Origin: Lachnospiraceae bacterium NC2004
GTDB lineage: Bacteria > Bacillota > Clostridia > Lachnospirales > Lachnospiraceae
NCBI GenBank assembly: GCA_000621905.1
Contig: JHXB01000019.1
Location: forward strand, 1 to 40,213
Direction of reading: 5' to 3'
DNA length: 40,213 bases
Positions 8,051-16,150 of the stretch are shown here, one piece after another. A program made the position numbers and the translations under genes. The notes under the pieces are model-generated. The model was not told the DNA's origin and ran no database searches. It saw only the letters and a list, made by a program, of their open reading frames with translations. Numbering within the stretch: the stretch's first letter is position 1; the number at the start of each line of letters is the position of its first letter.

Positions 8051-8299
8051 TTAGACGAGCCTTCTTCTGCCCTTGATCCGGTATCTGAGTATAAGTTAAA
8101 TAAGAATTTGATTGAAAATGCTAAAGACGACACTATTATTTTCATTTCCCACAGGCTCTCGACCACGAGAATGGCTGATAAGATTTATCTTTTCGAAAAT
8201 GGAACGATTAAGGAGCAGGGAAGCCATGATGAGCTTATGGAGCTTAATGGAAGGTATAAGGAGATGTTTGAAAGACAAGCGGAGAATTACATAAATTAA
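8051..8299 (+). pseudogene. 3' fragment of an ABC exporter gene (second paralogue)
   Basis: The frame begins abruptly at the Walker B codons (LDEPSSALDPVSEYKLNKN), continues through the H-loop ISHRLSTTRMADK and ends AENYIN followed by a stop. It therefore lacks the membrane domain, Walker A and signature, and cannot work. It matches codons of the exporter gene ending at 5330, including the 3' flank. Differences in the coding part are mostly synonymous, which suggests a formerly functional paralogue and not a fresh copy of a dead end. Its left edge coincides with a REP-like repeat and its right edge runs into another, so repeat-mediated deletion or recombination is the simplest origin. An ATG at 8108 could start a 63-residue peptide, but no ribosome binding site supports it. 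Confidence 0.85.
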
Positions 8300-8308
8300 G
8301 CCTTTCGT

Positions 8309-8530
8309 AGGGGTCTGTCCCCATGGTTTGCCTAGTTCTTCAAAGGGTCTGTCCCCCTGGTTCCTATTTATAATTCCTAGTTTAACCAAGGGGACGGGGA
8401 ACCAAGGGGACAGATAACCAAGGGGACAGACCCTGGAAACCATGGGGACAGACCCTAGGTAAGACGATGGGGACAGACCCCATGGTTCCGTCCCCCTGGT
8501 TTTCAATCAGGTTCCGTCCCCCTGGTTTTC
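8309..8530. repeat. Dense REP-like repeat cluster (nine copies)
   Basis: Copies lie at about 8309-8329, 8344-8363, 8383-8399, 8400-8413, 8416-8434, 8437-8457, 8466-8486, 8485-8502 and 8510-8528, in both orientations. Core variants include GGGGACGG and GTTCCGTCCCCCTGG, which lack the central ACAG/CTGT form. At 8468-8484 ATGGGG/CCCCAT flank ACAGA as a perfect hairpin. The cluster overlaps the 3' end of the AraC-type gene. Confidence 0.9.
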
Positions 8531-9424
8531 GTTCTGGATTTCTTTCCAGTTTTTTCTGTAGACTCTCGGTGGTACTCCGAAAGTCTTCTTGAACATTTCT
8601 GACATATAACTGGTGCCGTTAAATCCGGTCATTTCAGCTATTTCCGATAGCGGCAGTACAGTGGTGCGCAGATATTCTGCTACTTTTCTAACTCTGAAAT
8701 CAATCAGATAATTTATCGGGCTGATTCCCACAAATTTATGAAACAACCTGTTACACAGAGAACTACTGATGTTGCCGCTTACAGCAATATCAGTCAAGGT
8801 GATAATGTCCTGATAATTCTCCTGAATATAATGCATCATTGACTTGAAGGTTCTCGAGTGAATGTCAGCCTCAGTGGTATCTTCAAGCATTCCGTAAGAT
8901 GTACTTTGCCTAAGTATTATTTCCCATATTTCAAAAAACTTCTTTGTGATTTGAAAAGGATCACGCCTGATATCAGGGAGCGTCATCATTATCTCGTTTA
9001 TCATTTTCGCATTTTCATTTAACTCCCTAAACCTCAAAAAAGAAAGTTTGGGATTGCTCAAAATAGGTACAAGCGCCTGCATTTCCACCGCAATGGAAGA
9101 GTTGATAATGTCAGGGTGCGCAATGAAAATGACATATGTAGCTTCACCCTTAGTCGCAATACTGTAGTGAATCTGATTGGAGTTTACGAAAATGGTGTCG
9201 CCTGCATTTAACTCTATCATTTTACCGTTAACAGAATACGCCATGCTGCCTGTTTTGACCGTTACTATTTCTATGTCCTCATGAAAATGAGGAACCCTCT
9301 CCCAGGTTACGTTTGGCTTGATCCAACCATCGTAAATATATGAAGGAAATGAAGAATCATCATAGTTAACCTGCTCGGATCCATCTTCACGCTTTACGAT
9401 TAATCCCATCCATTCTCTTTTCAT
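8507..9424 (-). CDS. AraC-family transcriptional regulator
   Basis: This 305-residue regulator has an N-terminal cupin-like sensor domain (about 35-110, with the HFHEDIEIVTVKTG and LNAGDTIFVNSNQIH motifs) and a C-terminal double helix-turn-helix (about 200-297, ending SEIAEMTGFNGTSYMSEMFKK-FGVPPRVYRK). The cupin probably binds a sugar or similar small ligand; which one is unknown. The gene is divergent from the ABC-2 exporter operon at 9594 and shares with it a 170-bp control region holding two dyads, so it probably controls that operon and itself. The last residues (ENQGDGT) are encoded by the REP-like repeat, meaning the original stop codon was replaced when the repeat arrived. Start chosen at ATG 9424 behind AGAGAGGA. 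Confidence 0.88.
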   Translation of the reverse strand: MKREWMGLIVKREDGSEQVNYDDSSFPSYIYDGWIKPNVTWERVPHFHEDIEIVTVKTGSMAYSVNGKMIELNAGDTIFVNSNQIHYSIATKGEATYVIFIAHPDIINSSIAVEMQALVPILSNPKLSFLRFRELNENAKMINEIMMTLPDIRRDPFQITKKFFEIWEIILRQSTSYGMLEDTTEADIHSRTFKSMMHYIQENYQDIITLTDIAVSGNISSSLCNRLFHKFVGISPINYLIDFRVRKVAEYLRTTVLPLSEIAEMTGFNGTSYMSEMFKKTFGVPPRVYRKNWKEIQNENQGDGT

Positions 9425-9451
9425 AACAATTTTCCTCTCTTATGTAGATAA

Positions 9452-9489
9452 TTATAACAATATTATACAACGATATAATATTGTTATAA
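9452..9489. promoter_or_regulatory. 16-bp perfect inverted repeat in the AraC/ABC divergent region
   Basis: Arms TTATAACAATATTATA (9452-9467) and its exact complement (9474-9489) flank a 6-base spacer. It lies 28 bp upstream of the araC-type start, where a promoter for that gene is expected, so it is a candidate operator or a minus-strand promoter with overlapping dyad. Confidence 0.6.
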
Positions 9490-9498
9490 AAATGTGGC

Positions 9499-9543
9499 TG
9501 TAAAGGGGTATTATTGTTCCTTTACATATAATATACTTATAAT
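9499..9543 (+). promoter_or_regulatory. Promoter and second dyad of the ABC-2 exporter operon
   Basis: TGTAAAGG (9499-9506) and CCTTTACA (9519-9526) form an inverted repeat with a 12-base spacer. It overlaps a candidate -35 TTGTTC (9514-9519), which pairs with TATAAT (9538-9543) over 18 bp. A regulator bound to this dyad would directly touch the promoter. Confidence 0.5.
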
Positions 9544-9593
9544 CGTCAAATAAAGCAAGAGAAAAGTTAAGGTATTTTTCGGAGGTGAAGTTT

Positions 9594-10535
9594 ATGGCTA
9601 ACGAAGCAGTAGTGATGAAAAATGTAAGCAAAACTTTCAAGGTGCTTAACCGCCATGAGGGGCTTAAAGGAAGTATCAAAGACCTCTTTTCAAGAGATTA
9701 TGAAAATGTTGAAGCGGTAAGCGATGTTTCGCTAACAGTTAACAAAGGTGAGATAATCGGATATCTTGGACCGAATGGAGCCGGTAAATCAACCACGATC
9801 AAGATGATGACCGGAGTTCTTGAACCGACCACCGGAGAGATAAAAGTAAACGGACTTGTTCCATTTAGAGATAGAACAAGAAATTCCGAGAATATAGGAG
9901 TTGTATTTGGTCAGCGAAGCCAGCTCTGGTGGAATCTTCCACTAGTAGAATCATTTAAATTATTAAGAGACATTTATCTGGTTCCACAAAAAGATTACGA
10001 GGACATGCTTGAATTATATGACTCTCTGGTTGATTTGGAGCCTATTTTACACAAGCCTGTTAGGCAAATGTCACTCGGTCAGAGAACCCTAAGCGATATA
10101 CTTGCAGCATTTTTGCACAACCCTGCAATCGTTTTTTTTGATGAGCCTACAATCGGCCTTGATGTATCAATGAAGGCTAAAATCAGAGAGTTAATTCTGG
10201 GACTTAATAAGGTAAAAAACACAACGGTTATTTTGACAACTCACGACATGGGAGACGTCGATGCGCTATGTAAGAGAATAGTTATAATAGATAAGGGTAG
10301 GAAGATTTATGATAATGATATCGACCACCTTAAGTCTTACTTTGGCTCATACAGAACACTTCGCATGCGACTTGGCGATGATTCTTGGATTGAGCAAGTC
10401 ATTGATGAGAAGACAACGGATGTTATGAATGTTATTCAGGAAACGCAAAAGAAACATAAAATAAAGGATATCGAGCTTCAGGAAATCTCAACGGAGGAGG
10501 TTATCCGCAAGATCTACGAAGGAGGCGAGGCGTAA
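9594..10535 (+). CDS. ABC-2 type exporter ATPase (COG4586-like)
   Basis: This 313-residue ATPase drives the two following permeases. Walker A GPNGAGKST (59-67), Q-loop region VVFGQRSQLWWNLP (about 103-116), signature SLGQR (160-164, a Ser-Leu-Gly variant of the usual SGG), Walker B VFFDEPTIGLD (180-190) and the H-loop TTHD are all present. The FGQRSQLWW segment is typical of the COG4586/4587/3694 set of uncharacterised exporters. ATG 9594 is preferred over GTG 9585 because GGAGGT (9581-9586) overlaps the latter. Its stop shares a base with the next start, so the genes are translationally coupled. The substrate is unknown. Confidence 0.92.
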   Translation: MANEAVVMKNVSKTFKVLNRHEGLKGSIKDLFSRDYENVEAVSDVSLTVNKGEIIGYLGPNGAGKSTTIKMMTGVLEPTTGEIKVNGLVPFRDRTRNSENIGVVFGQRSQLWWNLPLVESFKLLRDIYLVPQKDYEDMLELYDSLVDLEPILHKPVRQMSLGQRTLSDILAAFLHNPAIVFFDEPTIGLDVSMKAKIRELILGLNKVKNTTVILTTHDMGDVDALCKRIVIIDKGRKIYDNDIDHLKSYFGSYRTLRMRLGDDSWIEQVIDEKTTDVMNVIQETQKKHKIKDIELQEISTEEVIRKIYEGGEA

Positions 10536-11347
10536 TGAAAAGTATGAGAAGATTGACGGCTCTTACCAAAGCCGGCGTTGTTGAATCGCTTCAGTTCAGA
10601 CTTGGAACATTTGTGACGCTATTTGCCAATTTAATTTATCTTGCTTTAGTTTACTTTTTATGGAAGGCAATCTACGCGTCAAGCGGTACGGATGTGGTGA
10701 ATGGGATGACATTTTACGACACAATGATTTACCTCATTCTTGCGACTGCGATATTCAACTTTTTGGAAATGTTTATCGTGTGGGATATGAGCCGCGCGAT
10801 TCAATCCGGAGAGATAATAATGCATCTCTTAAAACCAATGAGATACAGAAAATACATATTTTGGAGTTATTCGGGCTCGCTTGTAATGTCGTTTATACTC
10901 ACATTTATTCCGACATTTTTAGTTGTAGTAATAGTGACCAAGGGCTCGATTCCGGTTGGCTGGAATCTGTTAGCATTTGTAGTGTCACTGCTACTTGCCC
11001 TTATCGTTAACTACAATATTGAAATGCTGGTCGCGCCGATTTGCCTTTACACAGAGTCAACCTGGGGTATCAACATAGTTAAGGAGACTATAGTTCTTCT
11101 GTTGTCAGGTGCGTCTATTCCGCTTGCATTTTTTCCGGAAACATTCAGAAAGATAGTGGAATACCTGCCGTTTAGGGCGGTGTATGATATTCCACTTACG
11201 GTCCTTCTTAAGAAAAATGGTACCGACTCATTTGACGGGCTTGTCAACGCAATCGGAATTCAGCTTATTTGGTGCGTGGTTCTGACCATTTGCGGTAATT
11301 TATTCTGGAACCATGCGGTTAAGAAAATAACGGTGAACGGAGGTTGA
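10535..11347 (+). CDS. ABC-2 type permease (COG4587-like), first
   Basis: This 270-residue membrane protein has about six hydrophobic segments (near 24-44, 62-82, 112-135, 144-165, 180-200 and 240-262), as in ABC-2 permeases of the COG4587 group. It has no ATPase motif. It starts inside the stop codon of the ATPase gene (TAATG) and is followed after 4 bp by the second permease, so the three genes make one transporter: an ATPase dimer and a permease heterodimer in the cytoplasmic membrane. Start supported by GGAGG a few bases upstream. Confidence 0.88.
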   Translation: MKSMRRLTALTKAGVVESLQFRLGTFVTLFANLIYLALVYFLWKAIYASSGTDVVNGMTFYDTMIYLILATAIFNFLEMFIVWDMSRAIQSGEIIMHLLKPMRYRKYIFWSYSGSLVMSFILTFIPTFLVVVIVTKGSIPVGWNLLAFVVSLLLALIVNYNIEMLVAPICLYTESTWGINIVKETIVLLLSGASIPLAFFPETFRKIVEYLPFRAVYDIPLTVLLKKNGTDSFDGLVNAIGIQLIWCVVLTICGNLFWNHAVKKITVNGG

Positions 11348-11351
11348 TTAT

Positions 11352-12170
11352 ATGGAGGAAATGATAGTTAAAAAGCGCGGTTTTGGTTTTTACTTAAGCA
11401 TTTACAAAAAGATACTTATTCAGGACCTTAAGAGTAAAATGAGTTATCGTGCGGACTTTATTATTTCAACCTTTGGAATGATAATGACTAATCTTTCAGG
11501 GTTTGTAACATTTATGATTTTGTTCCACAATTTTCCAAGTATAAATGGATGGGACTATCATCATATGCTGTTTTTGTACGGTTTCTCGCTTATTGCTTTA
11601 ACACCGGTTCAGTGTTTCTTTGACAATAACTGGAATCTAAGATTTATGGTTCGTTCCGGTGATTTCATAAAGTACTGTTTTAGACCTATAAATGTGTTCT
11701 TTTATTTCATATCGGAGGTTTTTGATGTGAAGGGAATAGGGCAGTTTGTGTTCGGAATTGCTACATTTGTCTATGCGTGGGCGCATATCGGAATTCCTGT
11801 AACTGTGCTGACTGTTGCTCAAGCAGTGGTATTTTTGATAACCGCGTCGTTGTTTATGATTGCACTCATGAATTTCTCTGCGGCAACATGTTTCTGGATT
11901 ATTAATTCCGGATATGTTATGGTTATAATGTTTAGGTTTAAGGATTTTGCCAAGTATCCTGCGAGCATTTTCAACAGCTTTTTCAGGTTTATATTTACAT
12001 TTATTATACCTATCGCGTTCATTGCGTACTATCCAAGTCTTGTGTTTGTGACGCCGGATAATGTTCCGCTTATTTCTTGGCTTTCACCATTTATCGGAGT
12101 GTTATTCTTCTGGCTCAGCTACAAGTTCTGGATGCTTGGAGTAAGAAAATATGACTTTACAGGGTCTTGA
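11352..12170 (+). CDS. ABC-2 type permease (COG3694-like), second
   Basis: This 272-residue membrane protein has about six hydrophobic segments (near 35-60, 70-90, 120-140, 145-175, 205-230 and 235-262). The tail SYKFWMLGVRKYDFTGS fits COG3694 permeases, which commonly end in a W-x-x-G-x-x-x-Y-x-x-x-GS pattern. It forms a heterodimer with the preceding permease by operon logic. The stop codon lies in AGGGTCTTGACC, at the border of a REP-like repeat, so the repeat was inserted right at the end of the operon. Ribosome binding site GGAGG at 11339. Confidence 0.88.
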   Translation: MEEMIVKKRGFGFYLSIYKKILIQDLKSKMSYRADFIISTFGMIMTNLSGFVTFMILFHNFPSINGWDYHHMLFLYGFSLIALTPVQCFFDNNWNLRFMVRSGDFIKYCFRPINVFFYFISEVFDVKGIGQFVFGIATFVYAWAHIGIPVTVLTVAQAVVFLITASLFMIALMNFSAATCFWIINSGYVMVIMFRFKDFAKYPASIFNSFFRFIFTFIIPIAFIAYYPSLVFVTPDNVPLISWLSPFIGVLFFWLSYKFWMLGVRKYDFTGS

Positions 12171-12226
12171 CCAGGGGGACAGGTGTCTCGGCAGACCACG
12201 GCAGCAGACCACGGGGACAGACCCTA
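12169..12226 (+). repeat. Two REP-like repeats
   Basis: GACCAGGGGGACAGG (12169-12183, overlapping the permease stop) and GACCACGGGGACAGACCC (12207-12224). An upstream start in this segment would give the GNAT 26 false residues. Confidence 0.9.
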
Positions 12227-12244
12227 GCAAAAAGGAGGAAAAAT

Positions 12245-12694
12245 ATGGTAGAATATAGGTTGATGACAATTAATGATTATGAGGCCGCATACGAACTTTG
12301 GGTCAAATGCGGAAACGGATTGAACGATAAAGATGATTCTCGTGAAGGTATCGAAAAATACCTTAAGCGTAACCCGAATACTTCTTTTGTCGCCGTACTT
12401 GATGGAAGCGTAGTCGGTGTTATGCTTTGCGGACATGATGGAAGAAGAGGTATTGTTCAGCACGCCTGCGTTTCACCTGATTGCAGGCGAATGGGAATAG
12501 GAAAGAAACTCGTTGAACTTGCTCTTGACGCGCTTAAAGAAGAGGGAATCAACAAGGTTCTATTAGTTGCATTTAAGAAAAATGAAGGCGGAAATGCTTT
12601 CTGGGAATCACAGGGATTTACTCTTCGTGAAGATCTTAATTACAGAAATAAGGCACTTGCCGAAATGATGCGTATTGATCCTGATTATTTATAA
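12245..12694 (+). CDS. GNAT-family N-acetyltransferase
   Basis: This 149-residue acetyltransferase covers a single GNAT fold: N-terminal MVEYRLMTINDYEAAYELW, a VVGVMLCGHDGRRG beta-strand pair, then motif A HACVSPDCRRMGIGKKLVE (acetyl-CoA pyrophosphate loop, R-x-x-G-I-G) and a C-terminal GNAFWESQGF motif (motif B-like). The substrate cannot be told. I chose ATG 12245 because AAGGAGGA (12234-12241) sits 4-8 bp upstream; longer frames start inside REP-like repeats and encode only repeat sequence. It stands alone between two repeat clusters. Confidence 0.9.
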   Translation: MVEYRLMTINDYEAAYELWVKCGNGLNDKDDSREGIEKYLKRNPNTSFVAVLDGSVVGVMLCGHDGRRGIVQHACVSPDCRRMGIGKKLVELALDALKEEGINKVLLVAFKKNEGGNAFWESQGFTLREDLNYRNKALAEMMRIDPDYL

Positions 12695-12696
12695 AC

Positions 12697-12765
12697 TGAA
12701 CCATGGGGACAGACCCTGTGGTTCTTGCATGAACTGAGCGAACCAGGGGGACAGACCCTGTGGTT
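12697..12765 (+). repeat. Two REP-like repeats, full palindromic copies
   Basis: 12698-12723 (variant CCATGGGG) and 12740-12765 (variant CCAGGGGG), both with the TGTGGTT right arm. The second reaches to 15 bp before the next gene's start and supplies a false upstream GTG (12760). Confidence 0.9.
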
Positions 12766-12780
12766 AGAGGAGTTTTGAAA

Positions 12781-13761
12781 ATGATTAAATTAAATGACTA
12801 CCTTTACAAAGGTGATACAGTGGTCAAAATTCTACATATGTTTTCGAAGGATTTGAAACAATCGGCGATCGAAAACAACAACGTAGTTGACCTTGCTCAC
12901 AGTAACTGCCTGTTGCAAATGATAAATATGCTTGAGCACAATGACTTCTTGACTGAGCAGTCGCAGCAGATAAGGGAATTTTATAAATATATGGCAGATA
13001 AATATCCGTATCTTGCATTTACATTTAAGGGCAGAATTAAATCTCTCATTAGACTCGAGGAGAAGATTAACGGTAATATAGTTGAGTACATTTACGACTA
13101 CCACTGTAAGACTGGTACTTATCCATCTGAGGCTGAGATTAAGAACAGAATAGGTAGAATTAAAGATTTAATTGCATACAGGATTGTTATTTCGCTTCCG
13201 GAATGTCATCTGAAGCCGGGTGAGAATAAAGAAGAAATAGAGTTAAAGTATCTCTATGAGATTGCAGATAAGCTTCCTATGTTCCTTGAAGAGAGAGGCT
13301 TTGAGCCGGTTCTGTCGGGAATTGAAGATGTGAGTGCGACGATTGATGAGCGATACAGACCATATTATCGCGATTACATTGAGCATCCGAATTCATTTGG
13401 ATATAAGTCGCTTCATATCTCATTTTTTGATAATACATCCAGAAGCAATATCGAGGTTCAGATAAGAACCAAGGAAATGGATGATAATGCGGAGATTGGA
13501 TTGGCAGATCACTTTGGATATGAGAAGCGTCAAGAGAAGGAGCGCGCCAGACGAGAGGAGATTCCGAGAGGCGAGAATATATATTTTGATGATGCTTATG
13601 ATCGAGGAATAATGTTGCAGCAGCTTGAACTCAGCAAGGTAAATGTCAACATGTTTGGAGCTGTTAGTAATACATTGGTAAATGATGGCTGCGGCTTGTT
13701 CAGAGGACGATTGATTCTTCCGTATGAGCATTTGTCAAGATTCCAGAACGATTTGATATGA
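12781..13761 (+). CDS. RelA/SpoT-domain protein (synthetase-type, putative (p)ppGpp synthetase)
   Basis: This 326-residue protein has an unassigned N-terminal helical part (1-85) and a RelA/SpoT nucleotidyltransferase domain (about 90-260) with RIKDLIAYRIV (126-136), the substrate-binding GYKSLH (207-212) and EVQIRT-x-x-M-x-x-x-AE-x-G-x-AD-H (225-243). There is no HD hydrolase domain and no TGS/ACT tail, so it resembles a small alarmone synthetase with an extended N-terminus. By family it would transfer pyrophosphate from ATP to GDP or GTP. Hydrolysis must come from elsewhere in the genome. ATG 12781 follows GAGGAG (12767-12772); a GTG at 12760 lies in a repeat. Some homologues have unknown activity, so the reaction is probable, not certain. 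Confidence 0.82.
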   Translation: MIKLNDYLYKGDTVVKILHMFSKDLKQSAIENNNVVDLAHSNCLLQMINMLEHNDFLTEQSQQIREFYKYMADKYPYLAFTFKGRIKSLIRLEEKINGNIVEYIYDYHCKTGTYPSEAEIKNRIGRIKDLIAYRIVISLPECHLKPGENKEEIELKYLYEIADKLPMFLEERGFEPVLSGIEDVSATIDERYRPYYRDYIEHPNSFGYKSLHISFFDNTSRSNIEVQIRTKEMDDNAEIGLADHFGYEKRQEKERARREEIPRGENIYFDDAYDRGIMLQQLELSKVNVNMFGAVSNTLVNDGCGLFRGRLILPYEHLSRFQNDLI

Positions 13762-13791
13762 TGAGTTAGACTAGATGAGGAGGGTTCAATT

Positions 13792-14241
13792 ATGACCAAG
13801 GAAGAATTTGTAATATTGGATAAATCAGATTTGAAGGAAATGGCGCAGGTTTTTAAGTCAGCATTTTATGGAGAACCATGGAACGACGACTGGAGTGATG
13901 AAGATCAATTACTGAAATATGTAAGTGAAAAGTCAGGTGGGTTTCATGCGATTAACTATGGGTTGCGTATAGACGGCAAGCTTGTGGCTATATCCATGGG
14001 TCAGATTACTCACTGGTGGGAAGGTACAAATTATGTGCTAGACGAGCTTGCTGTTTCGTCGGACTGCCAGGGAAGCGGAATAGGAACACGCTTTATTCAA
14101 ATGATAGAAGAAGATCTAAAAAAACGAGGCATAAAAGGTATCTTTCTACAGACGGACAGCGACAAGCCGGCCTATAAGTTTTATCAGAAAAATGGATTTA
14201 ACGATGTCGCAAAACATGTGAGCCTATTTAAGGGGTTTTGA
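13792..14241 (+). CDS. GNAT-family N-acetyltransferase
   Basis: This 149-residue acetyltransferase shows motif A DELAVSSDCQGSGIGTRFIQMIEEDLKKRG (about 83-112; Q-G-S-G-I-G contacts acetyl-CoA) and a C-terminal DKPAYKFYQKNGF motif. The N-terminal FKSAFYGEPWNDDW segment is typical of a GNAT subgroup in Clostridia. It starts 30 bp after the RelA/SpoT gene with an AGGAGG (13779) ribosome binding site and could be co-transcribed with it. It has no close similarity to the other GNAT at 12245 beyond the fold. Substrate unknown. Confidence 0.9.
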   Translation: MTKEEFVILDKSDLKEMAQVFKSAFYGEPWNDDWSDEDQLLKYVSEKSGGFHAINYGLRIDGKLVAISMGQITHWWEGTNYVLDELAVSSDCQGSGIGTRFIQMIEEDLKKRGIKGIFLQTDSDKPAYKFYQKNGFNDVAKHVSLFKGF

Positions 14242-14248
14242 CCACGGG

Positions 14249-14275
14249 TGACCATGGGGACAGACCCTGTGGTTT
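14249..14275 (+). repeat. REP-like repeat, full palindromic copy
   Basis: ACCATGGGGACAGACCC followed by TGTGGTTT lies 8 bp after the GNAT stop. A partial ACCACGGG precedes it at 14241. Confidence 0.9.
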
Positions 14276-14303
14276 GGAGTATTAATTAATAGGAGTATTG
14301 TGT

Positions 14304-16037
14304 ATGTATCTGTTTTATTTGGCTATGAAAACGCCGAGCGGTATTATGTCACTTGCGATACTATTTTACACCTTCATTCTTTCAATCATTTGTCCAGCAC
14401 TTATAAATAAGAATAAGAACGCCGCTATACGGATACTTTGTGTCCTTCCTATTATTGCCGCGGCGGTGCATTTTAGCATATTTAGAACACTGATGTTTGA
14501 CAGATTTATATATTTGTATCTTGAGTCGATACTTCCGCTCGCTTTATTGCTTCCAGGAAAGTCAAAATGGTTTGCAGCCGTAAAGTCAGTGGTATCATCG
14601 CTAGCAGTTGTTGGTGTATGTATTTTCTTTCTGTTTAACTCAATCAATTTTGTTCCGCACAATTATACTCGATATAGTTACACTAAAAGTTTTAAGAAAA
14701 TGATAAGTACTTTGTCAAATGAATATTGTTTAAGTAGTTGGAAAAAAATCGATTACGATTCATTGCTAGATGAGTACCTTCCGAAAGTTGAGGAAGCCGA
14801 GAAAAACAATGATAAGACTGCATTTGCCAAGATTCTTACTGAAGTAACATATAGATTTTATGATGCGCATGTTTACACCGATCTTTCGGAAGAGCTTGAT
14901 ATTTTAGTCAGGGAAGAACTTTCCGGAAATGATTATGGCTTGTCGATGATAAGGCTTGATGACGGCAGTGTTATAGCTGTGTGTACCGAGTCTGATAGCG
15001 GATTGCTTTATGATGAGGCTGGAATTTTTAGGCTTAATAAAATTGGAATTCATGACGGAACTCGTATATTATCTTGGGACGGGAAAGATATAGATGAAGC
15101 GATAGAGAGCGTTGAGTGTATATATCCGGGTATTGAGTTCCCTGTCAAAAGCAATGAGGATGTGTTGCGTCCGATTTTTCTGGCAGGTATGGGCGGTGAC
15201 AGTGTAAAGATTACATTTCTTGACGATGATGGAAATGAGAGAGAAGCGGAGCTTGAGAATCACGGTAGTTACAATAATCGACTGAGTTGGGCATATAGTA
15301 AGTTGTTTGGATACGATGCATTTGGAGATAATTTTTATTCTGATATGATTGACGACAAATGCGGGTATCTTAGGATAACAAGTGAGAATTATGACAATTT
15401 CTTAGATGCAAAGGCTGTCATAAAGAAAGGGTACTATCCTGAACTCACAGAATACTGCGCGAGCATTATCAAGGACCTTGAAGATAAGGGAATGAAGTAT
15501 CTTGTTATCGACATAAGAAATAATATGGGTGGCTCGGATTTTGTGGCAGGAGCACTAGCTTCGCTTTTTACAAATAAGAAAATACCTCTCTGCTCATTTG
15601 GATATGAGGATCAATCAGGATATCACTCTAAGGAGAATCACAATATATTTCCTGATGGAAGATATAGTAACTTGCCTGTTGTTGTTTTAGTGAATTGCAA
15701 ATGTATGAGCGCCGGCGACGGTTTAGCTAAATTTATGGGAGACTGTCCTAGCGTCACTCTTATGGGGATGACGGCGAGTGCGGGTGTAAATCAGAATGAC
15801 GGAGGATGTATTTATCTTGCTGATGACATTTGCGTTAAATATCCTTCGAATCTGACACTTACATTTGACGGCAAGCCTCTTATAGATACTGATGATACCA
15901 GAGAGAATCGCGTTCCGCTAGATGTGCAAATACCGATGACGAAAGAGTATGCGCTTCAGTTGTTTAATTACGAATCCCATGACCCTGAACTTGATTATGC
16001 GGTTGAATATTTAGAGAATAAGGCTGAGAATGAATAG
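14304..16037 (+). CDS. Membrane-anchored S41-family peptidase
   Basis: The 577-residue protein has an N-terminal membrane region (about 1-118, four or so helices) and then a large extracytoplasmic part (about 125-577). A PDZ-like stretch (about 205-305) precedes an S41 core: YLVIDIRNNMGGSD (about 399-412) and the nucleophile motif VVVLVNCKCMSAGDGLAKF, with Ser469 in the S-A-G-D position of tail-specific proteases. S41 enzymes cut C-termini of exported proteins. The multi-helix anchor is unusual since most bacterial members carry only a signal peptide or one helix. ATG 14304 follows AGGAG (14291); a TTG two codons upstream is less likely. It ends just before repeats and a strong hairpin at 16119. 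Target unknown. Confidence 0.85.
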   Translation: MYLFYLAMKTPSGIMSLAILFYTFILSIICPALINKNKNAAIRILCVLPIIAAAVHFSIFRTLMFDRFIYLYLESILPLALLLPGKSKWFAAVKSVVSSLAVVGVCIFFLFNSINFVPHNYTRYSYTKSFKKMISTLSNEYCLSSWKKIDYDSLLDEYLPKVEEAEKNNDKTAFAKILTEVTYRFYDAHVYTDLSEELDILVREELSGNDYGLSMIRLDDGSVIAVCTESDSGLLYDEAGIFRLNKIGIHDGTRILSWDGKDIDEAIESVECIYPGIEFPVKSNEDVLRPIFLAGMGGDSVKITFLDDDGNEREAELENHGSYNNRLSWAYSKLFGYDAFGDNFYSDMIDDKCGYLRITSENYDNFLDAKAVIKKGYYPELTEYCASIIKDLEDKGMKYLVIDIRNNMGGSDFVAGALASLFTNKKIPLCSFGYEDQSGYHSKENHNIFPDGRYSNLPVVVLVNCKCMSAGDGLAKFMGDCPSVTLMGMTASAGVNQNDGGCIYLADDICVKYPSNLTLTFDGKPLIDTDDTRENRVPLDVQIPMTKEYALQLFNYESHDPELDYAVEYLENKAENE

Positions 16038-16057
16038 GAACCATGGGAGAAACCATG

Positions 16058-16080
16058 GAAACCATGGGGACGGACCCTGA
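16058..16080 (+). repeat. REP-like repeat copy
   Basis: AAACCATGGGGACGGACCCTG (a G replaces A in the usual GACAGA) is preceded by partial ACCATGG pieces at 16040-16058. Confidence 0.85.
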
Positions 16081-16090
16081 AAATGAAAAA

Positions 16091-16117
16091 TGTCATTCCG
16101 AGCGAAGCGAAGAATCT
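16091..16117. repeat. Second repeat family: GAGCGAAGCGAAGAATCT type
   Basis: TGTCATTCCGAGCGAAGCGA continuing AGAATCTT. An inverted copy occurs at 24143-24170 and a related form at 19951-19978. Similar sequences recur in many bacterial genomes, by recollection. Confidence 0.75.
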
Positions 16118-16118
16118 T

Positions 16119-16146
16119 AAACCACGGAGATAGCTCCGTGGTTTTT
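16119..16146 (+). terminator. Terminator of the S41 peptidase gene
   Basis: Perfect 11-bp stem AAACCACGGAG/CTCCGTGGTTT with loop ATAG (16119-16144), followed by TT. The arms resemble a REP-like repeat with the GACAGA centre replaced. Confidence 0.65.
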
Positions 16147-16150
16147 GCAT

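Noticed and set aside
8096-8506. 136-codon minus-strand frame
   Set aside because: It runs through the repeat cluster and antisense to the exporter fragment; no ribosome binding site.
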